A DNA stretch of 35,929 nucleotides, taken from contig CALVIF010000004.1 of NCBI GenBank assembly GCA_944329395.1, forward strand, positions 1-35,929. The letters run 5' to 3'. The stretch comes from an uncultured Bacilli bacterium (GTDB taxonomy: Bacteria; Bacillota_I; Bacilli_A; RF39; UBA660). A model generated the notes under the pieces. It was not told the origin of the DNA. It saw only the letters and a list, made by a program, of their open reading frames with translations, and searched no databases. Numbering within the stretch: the stretch's first letter is position 1; every line of letters starts with the position of its first letter. Shown piece by piece: positions 32,436 through 35,929 of this stretch. Both the position numbers and the translations under genes were made by a program.

Positions 32436-33539
32436 TTACTCCTTAACCTGCTCAATTAATAATTCTTTACCTGAAGAAAAGTTATATTTAGAAACAATTG
32501 CATAGTCACTTTGTTTAATATTATAAATATATACATAGTTAAATAATTTTAAAGAAGATATTGCATCCAACTTTTTAGTAGCATCTCTTACTCTAGAAAA
32601 ATCAACAGCTAAACAAAAAAAATAAGAATTAACAAAGCGACTTAAATATTTACGATGATTCAAATAAACATCAAAATCAATCATAAAAACAAGATGTTCT
32701 TTTAAATAATCATAATCAATACAAGATAAAATCTTTAAAAAACTTTTTTTTCTAGACAAAATAATACTGGAAATATTTAAAAAATAAAGCCCAAATTCCT
32801 TTTGAGCCAAAACATTTCGTAATGCCATAAAAGAAAATAACTGACAAATAATCTTAGATTTATCAAAAGAAATAACCTCATCTTCAAAAACTCTAGATAA
32901 TGTATTACTTTTATATTTTTTTTGTAATTTAGGAATTGAATAAATCAAATTTAATTTATAATAATTTAAATTTTGTGAAAACTTAAAAGTACATAAAGAC
33001 ATAGAAAATTGATGATAAGAATCTAAAAAAGTTTTTTCTTTTTTTCTTTTCTCCTTTAGCCAAGATAAAACATTAGAAGTAATAACAGAAACATTTTCAA
33101 CTTTAATCATTGAATAAGAAGAAACAATTCCTTTGATTTTTTCAATAAGATAATTATCAACTGTTTCATCTGAAATATCTAAAAAATCAATATTAACTGC
33201 CATCAATGCAACATAGTAGCAATATTCAATTAACTGCTTTTGATGTGCATAAGTATATGCATCCTCAAGAACATCGGCATGATCTAAATAATATAACAGT
33301 TCAACACGTACACCATCTAATTCATTTTGAATCAAAGAAATATCATAATTTACAACACACTCAGGCAAAACAGTTTCTAATTTATGAAAATAAAAACAAT
33401 TAAAATAAGTAGAAAAAAATCTTTTCAAAATATTATCTTTTTCTTTTTCATCACAAGGATAAGACAAAATTAATTTTTCAAAAGAAAGAAATTTATTCAT
33501 TTGAAAAGAGAAATAATAATTAAAAATATTCTCACCCAT
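32436..33539 (-). CDS. uncharacterised helical protein, first gene of the AAA+/SipW operon
   Basis: 367 aa from the ATG at 33539 (GGTGATAAG before it). A longer frame exists, but it would begin upstream of the promoter's start point, so the shorter form is right. Rich in Tyr, Phe, Leu and Lys, helical, no signal peptide or transmembrane segment, no recognised domain. It ends 10 nt before the ATPase start. The large proportion of aromatic residues and lack of catalytic motifs suggest a structural or adaptor subunit that works with the ATPase; this is only context. Confidence 0.8.
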   Translation of the reverse strand: MGENIFNYYFSFQMNKFLSFEKLILSYPCDEKEKDNILKRFFSTYFNCFYFHKLETVLPECVVNYDISLIQNELDGVRVELLYYLDHADVLEDAYTYAHQKQLIEYCYYVALMAVNIDFLDISDETVDNYLIEKIKGIVSSYSMIKVENVSVITSNVLSWLKEKRKKEKTFLDSYHQFSMSLCTFKFSQNLNYYKLNLIYSIPKLQKKYKSNTLSRVFEDEVISFDKSKIICQLFSFMALRNVLAQKEFGLYFLNISSIILSRKKSFLKILSCIDYDYLKEHLVFMIDFDVYLNHRKYLSRFVNSYFFCLAVDFSRVRDATKKLDAISSLKLFNYVYIYNIKQSDYAIVSKYNFSSGKELLIEQVKE

Positions 33540-33566
33540 CTTATCACCAATCCTACTACAATTCAT

Positions 33567-33595
33567 AGTATACCAAATCAACTATAAAAAATCAA
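33567..33595 (-). promoter_or_regulatory. promoter of the AAA+/DUF2357/SipW/TasA-like operon
   Basis: TTGATT (33590-33595), 17-nt spacer, TATACT (33567-33572) with a TGG extension, on the minus strand. The start of transcription would fall about 20 nt before the ATG at 33539. Confidence 0.75.
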
Positions 33596-33626
33596 ATTTG
33601 CAACATCATATTTTAAAACAATTTAT

Positions 33627-34562
33627 TTAAAATGAAGCAGTCACTACATCAACATCAATAATAGAACTACCTATTCCAGAAAAAGAATAATCTTTATCTA
33701 TATCTTTTTTATAAAACAATACTTTCTCACTAGAACTAGCATCAATATAAAAAGAATATGAAGAGATATAAGAATTTCCATCAATAGAAATAGTTTCTAA
33801 ACTTCCAGGAATCATATTCTTATAGCTTTTATTAGTCATATCTAAAAAAACAAGATTAGAAGGAATACTAAGTTTAACCTTTGCCGAAAAACAATATTTA
33901 CGTTTATCAGTAGATAAACTTAAATATTCTTCTATTGACAAATGATCACCAACACTATAAGAATCAAAAGCTGTATGAACCTCATAATAAGAAATAGAAT
34001 TTGTTAACTCTAACGTAAAAAATTTATCACCTGAATGATCTATAATTTTATAAGAAAAATTTTTTGTTTGAACACCAATTTTATACTTTGCAGACAATTT
34101 TTTTTGATATGGAAAAGAAGAAATTGCCTCAACTTCAACATCAATCACCTGACCATCATTAATTGTGGATTTAGGGTGAATATTTACAATAAAACTATCA
34201 ACTTTTTTACTTTGATAAATAATACCATCACTTTTATCAGTACTACATTCAACATAATCAGGACAAATTACATTAATTTGATACTGAATATCAGACTTAG
34301 TCCAAATTAAATCATTTTTTTTAGAATTAACATCAATTGTTAAAGAATAATTATTTACTCCATCCCAATTACTTATAGAATATGAAGCTCCATTCTTTTT
34401 TAAAATAGAACTAGAAAAATAAAATCCTTGACTCTCTAAAATAAAATTATGAATTGAACTATAAATATATCTAGCCAAAGAAGATTGCAAAAATAAAATA
34501 AATAAAAGTAATAAAATAAGAAAAAGTAATAACAATTTCTTTTTTTTTGACAGTTTTTTCAT
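33627..34562 (-). CDS. secreted TasA-unit protein (ARY class), third gene of its unit
   Basis: 311 aa from the ATG at 34562 (GAGGTG before it). Very Lys/Leu-rich N-terminus with hydrophobic core at about 11-26, then QSSLARYIYSS, the same small-Ala-(K/R)-(Y/F) end as in its neighbours. The mature part is beta-type, with Ser/Asp/Asn-rich sequence and two Cys close together (INVICPDYVECSTDK). It may be two related beta domains. It starts 1 nt after the upstream stop. No family recognised beyond the signal peptide class; its larger size suggests an adaptor or adhesin within the fibre set. Confidence 0.76.
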   Translation of the reverse strand: MKKLSKKKKLLLLFLILLLLFILFLQSSLARYIYSSIHNFILESQGFYFSSSILKKNGASYSISNWDGVNNYSLTIDVNSKKNDLIWTKSDIQYQINVICPDYVECSTDKSDGIIYQSKKVDSFIVNIHPKSTINDGQVIDVEVEAISSFPYQKKLSAKYKIGVQTKNFSYKIIDHSGDKFFTLELTNSISYYEVHTAFDSYSVGDHLSIEEYLSLSTDKRKYCFSAKVKLSIPSNLVFLDMTNKSYKNMIPGSLETISIDGNSYISSYSFYIDASSSEKVLFYKKDIDKDYSFSGIGSSIIDVDVVTASF

Positions 34563-34563
34563 A

Positions 34564-35160
34564 TTACACCTCACCTATTACCTGTTTTGCCTCAATTGTA
34601 AATTCTACTAAATCTAATGAATCAGCATATGCATCCGAAAAAGAATATGCTAAAGGAAATTTAATAGCTAATATATAAACATCTTTACTTTGAACCCTAT
34701 AGGAAAATAAAGTCTCCTCTGTTTTAGAAAATTCATAATACCAAGAACCATCTTCATCTTGAATGGTATTACAATTTTTTAATAAATTAATTGCATCTTC
34801 TCCAGGACTTTCATTTTTATAAAGTTCATACGTTATTGGCAAATTAGTAGTAGTTCTAATTTGCAAAGAATAACTCAAATCAACATCACTCATTTTTTTA
34901 TTATCATAATTACTTACACTAAAAGTATAATAATAAGGTTCCTCTCTTGGTACAATTCCCTCAGTATTCATTTGAAATGAAAACAACTCTTCTTGAAATA
35001 GAAAAACTGCATAATCAACATCTAAAGATATGTTTGTTCCAGATTGAAATTTTGCAGATGTAATTGGTTTTAATAAAAAAAGAGAAAAAAAGAAAAGAAA
35101 AGTTAAAGTAAAAGATAAAAATAAAAATCGAATTTTATATTTCATCATTCTTTTTTTCAT
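34564..35160 (-). CDS. CalY/TasA-like secreted protein (AKF class)
   Basis: 198 aa. Basic N-terminus, hydrophobic segment at about 11-31, then PITSAKFQSGTN (cleavage after Ala expected). The mature domain has YYYTFSVSNYDNKKMSDVDL, a typical N-x-D-x-x-x-S-x-V-x-L fibre-domain strand, and ends VEFTIEAKQVIGEV. GGAGGAAG precedes the ATG. Second gene of the unit beginning at 35794. Assigned to the family by signal peptide type, length and SipW context. Confidence 0.78.
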   Translation of the reverse strand: MKKRMMKYKIRFLFLSFTLTFLFFFSLFLLKPITSAKFQSGTNISLDVDYAVFLFQEELFSFQMNTEGIVPREEPYYYTFSVSNYDNKKMSDVDLSYSLQIRTTTNLPITYELYKNESPGEDAINLLKNCNTIQDEDGSWYYEFSKTEETLFSYRVQSKDVYILAIKFPLAYSFSDAYADSLDLVEFTIEAKQVIGEV

Positions 35161-35173
35161 ATTTTCTTCCTCC

Positions 35174-35794
35174 TTACTCTATATAGCTTTCAATTACCTC
35201 TCCCTGATATTGACTGGCTCTAAAATGAAGTTTTGCATAACTAGGTTGTTTTATACCAGTACCAATCATTGTATCATTTACATTTTGATTTTCATCATTC
35301 TCCCACATAAGCGAAATCAAAATTTCTTTCTTTTTTTTATTATTGATATCATCTAAAGAAAAAATTCCTGTATATGTATTTTCACCTGTACGAATTAACT
35401 CATCATTATCAACTGCAATTGATAAAATATGTAACAAATATTCATCACTAAATCCACGATCTTCATAAGTAATATCATAACGAATTGCAACTTCAGTAGT
35501 AGAAGGATCAATCACCAATTTCATAACACCAACACTTCCCGGAGATACTTTTCCTTCTCTAGTATGATTAGTATCCCACGTAATATTATCAACTAACAAA
35601 TCTTGTTCTATAAATTCATTTAAATTTTTCTCATTAATCAAAATATTCCAAGTAGCAACTTCCACTGAAGCATCTCCAATAACTTCTGATTCAAACGCAG
35701 TATAAGTTTTTCCCCCCATTTCGTAAATTATCCAAAGACAACAAAAAAAAAGTATTGGAAAAAGAAAAAACCTCTTTACCATAAAATCATCCAT
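35174..35794 (-). CDS. CalY/TasA-like secreted protein, first gene of its unit
   Basis: 206 aa from the ATG at 35794 (AGGAGG, 6 nt). Hydrophobic core at about 8-24, then GKTYTAFESEVIGD. The mature domain has VATWNILINEK, VSPGSVGVMKLVIDP and LISLMWENDENQN, clearly paralogous to the plus-strand 197-aa protein. It ends LHFRASQYQGEV, the Q-ending strand typical for camelysin-like proteins. Followed by the 198-aa and 311-aa secreted proteins with gaps of 13 and 1 nt, forming a three-gene secreted-protein unit. Confidence 0.8.
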   Translation of the reverse strand: MDDFMVKRFFLFPILFFCCLWIIYEMGGKTYTAFESEVIGDASVEVATWNILINEKNLNEFIEQDLLVDNITWDTNHTREGKVSPGSVGVMKLVIDPSTTEVAIRYDITYEDRGFSDEYLLHILSIAVDNDELIRTGENTYTGIFSLDDINNKKKKEILISLMWENDENQNVNDTMIGTGIKQPSYAKLHFRASQYQGEVIESYIE

Positions 35795-35816
35795 CGAAAT
35801 CCTCCTAATTTACCAC

Positions 35817-35825
35817 ATTATAACA
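35817..35825 (-). promoter_or_regulatory. extended -10 promoter of the three-gene secreted-protein unit
   Basis: TGT-TATAAT on the minus strand, 22 nt before the start codon; poor -35. Confidence 0.55.
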
Positions 35826-35833
35826 TATTTTAT

Positions 35834-35874
35834 AAAAAAAGAAAAAGATATTAGAATTCTTTTCCAATATCTTT
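35834..35874 (-). terminator. intrinsic terminator of the gene upstream of the window's end
   Basis: AAAGATATTGGAA and TTCTAATATCTTT pair (one G-T) around a 5-nt loop, followed by a T-rich tract on the minus strand. Confidence 0.75.
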
Positions 35875-35888
35875 TTTATTACCTTTAA

Positions 35889-35929
35889 CTAAATTTCTTT
35901 TTCATCCTTTAATAATAAAATTAAACTAT
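35889..35929 (-). CDS. probable 3' end of an unidentified gene (cut by window edge)
   Basis: The only open minus-strand frame entering at the right edge gives SLILLLKDEKEI and a TAG at 35889-35891, 15 nt before the terminator stem. Twelve codons are too few to name the protein; the charged end and the terminator are the only support. Confidence 0.35.
   Translation of the reverse strand, partial: SLILLLKDEKEI

Noticed and set aside
1-35929. Mobile element, prophage or integron
   Set aside because: No transposase, integrase, phage structural gene, terminal repeat or tRNA-associated attachment site was seen.
1-35929. Mycoplasma-type genetic code (UGA as Trp)
   Set aside because: Conserved proteins are full length with UGA as a stop and Trp as UGG, so the standard bacterial code applies.

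Overview
The window is very AT-rich, densely packed and read almost entirely from the minus strand. It uses the standard bacterial code: UGA is a stop (for example at the end of rlmN), and TTG and GTG starts are common. Ribosome binding sites are strong and GGAGG-like. Gene content and order point to class Bacilli (Bacillota), probably an uncultured, reduced-genome gut lineage of the RF39/Erysipelotrichia type. That taxonomic guess is inference. The best evidence for Bacilli is a near full-length CotE spore-coat morphogen lying close to miaB and a YmcA/YlbF gene, as in Bacillus subtilis.

Layout, in genome coordinates. (1) 1-6849 is a housekeeping block in the Bacillus-like order priA, fmt, rlmN, PP2C phosphatase. 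Where B. subtilis has def and rsmB there are three unrecognised membrane proteins, one with an ADP-ribosyltransferase-like motif pattern. (2) 6889-10048 holds rpsP, khpA, uppS, cdsA and the site-2 protease rseP. (3) 10157-14938 holds cotE, a NatAB-type ABC exporter, ymcA-like and miaB. (4) 14992-22501 is a run of accessory proteins: two paralogous winged-helix/TPR-like proteins, an ankyrin protein, a CPBP intramembrane protease, and a large Asn/Gln-rich membrane protein with WG-like repeats.

(5) 22730-35794 is the unusual part. It encodes two SipW-type (Ser/His) signal peptidases and seven small secreted or anchored proteins resembling the TasA/CalY (camelysin) matrix-fibre family. It also encodes a membrane-anchored McrB-like AAA+ ATPase, a DUF2357/McrC-N-like partner without a visible nuclease domain, and several unrecognised helical proteins. 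One transcription unit, with a good promoter at 33567-33595 and a terminator at 28394-28416, runs unknown protein, McrB-like AAA+, DUF2357-like, SipW, TasA-like. A second unit (35794 to 33627) carries three fibre-like proteins. A third (27598 to 24061) carries two more, a 46-aa peptide and a coiled-coil protein. The only plus-strand gene (27800-28393) is an eighth secreted-type unit component, being the seventh fibre-like protein, with its own divergent promoter.

Reading of the whole: SipW enzymes would process the TasA-like precursors for export and surface assembly. The AAA+/DUF2357 pair, normally known from McrBC-type conflict systems, appears here to have been built into an envelope or fibre locus. 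That functional link rests on gene order only and is the main hypothesis to test.
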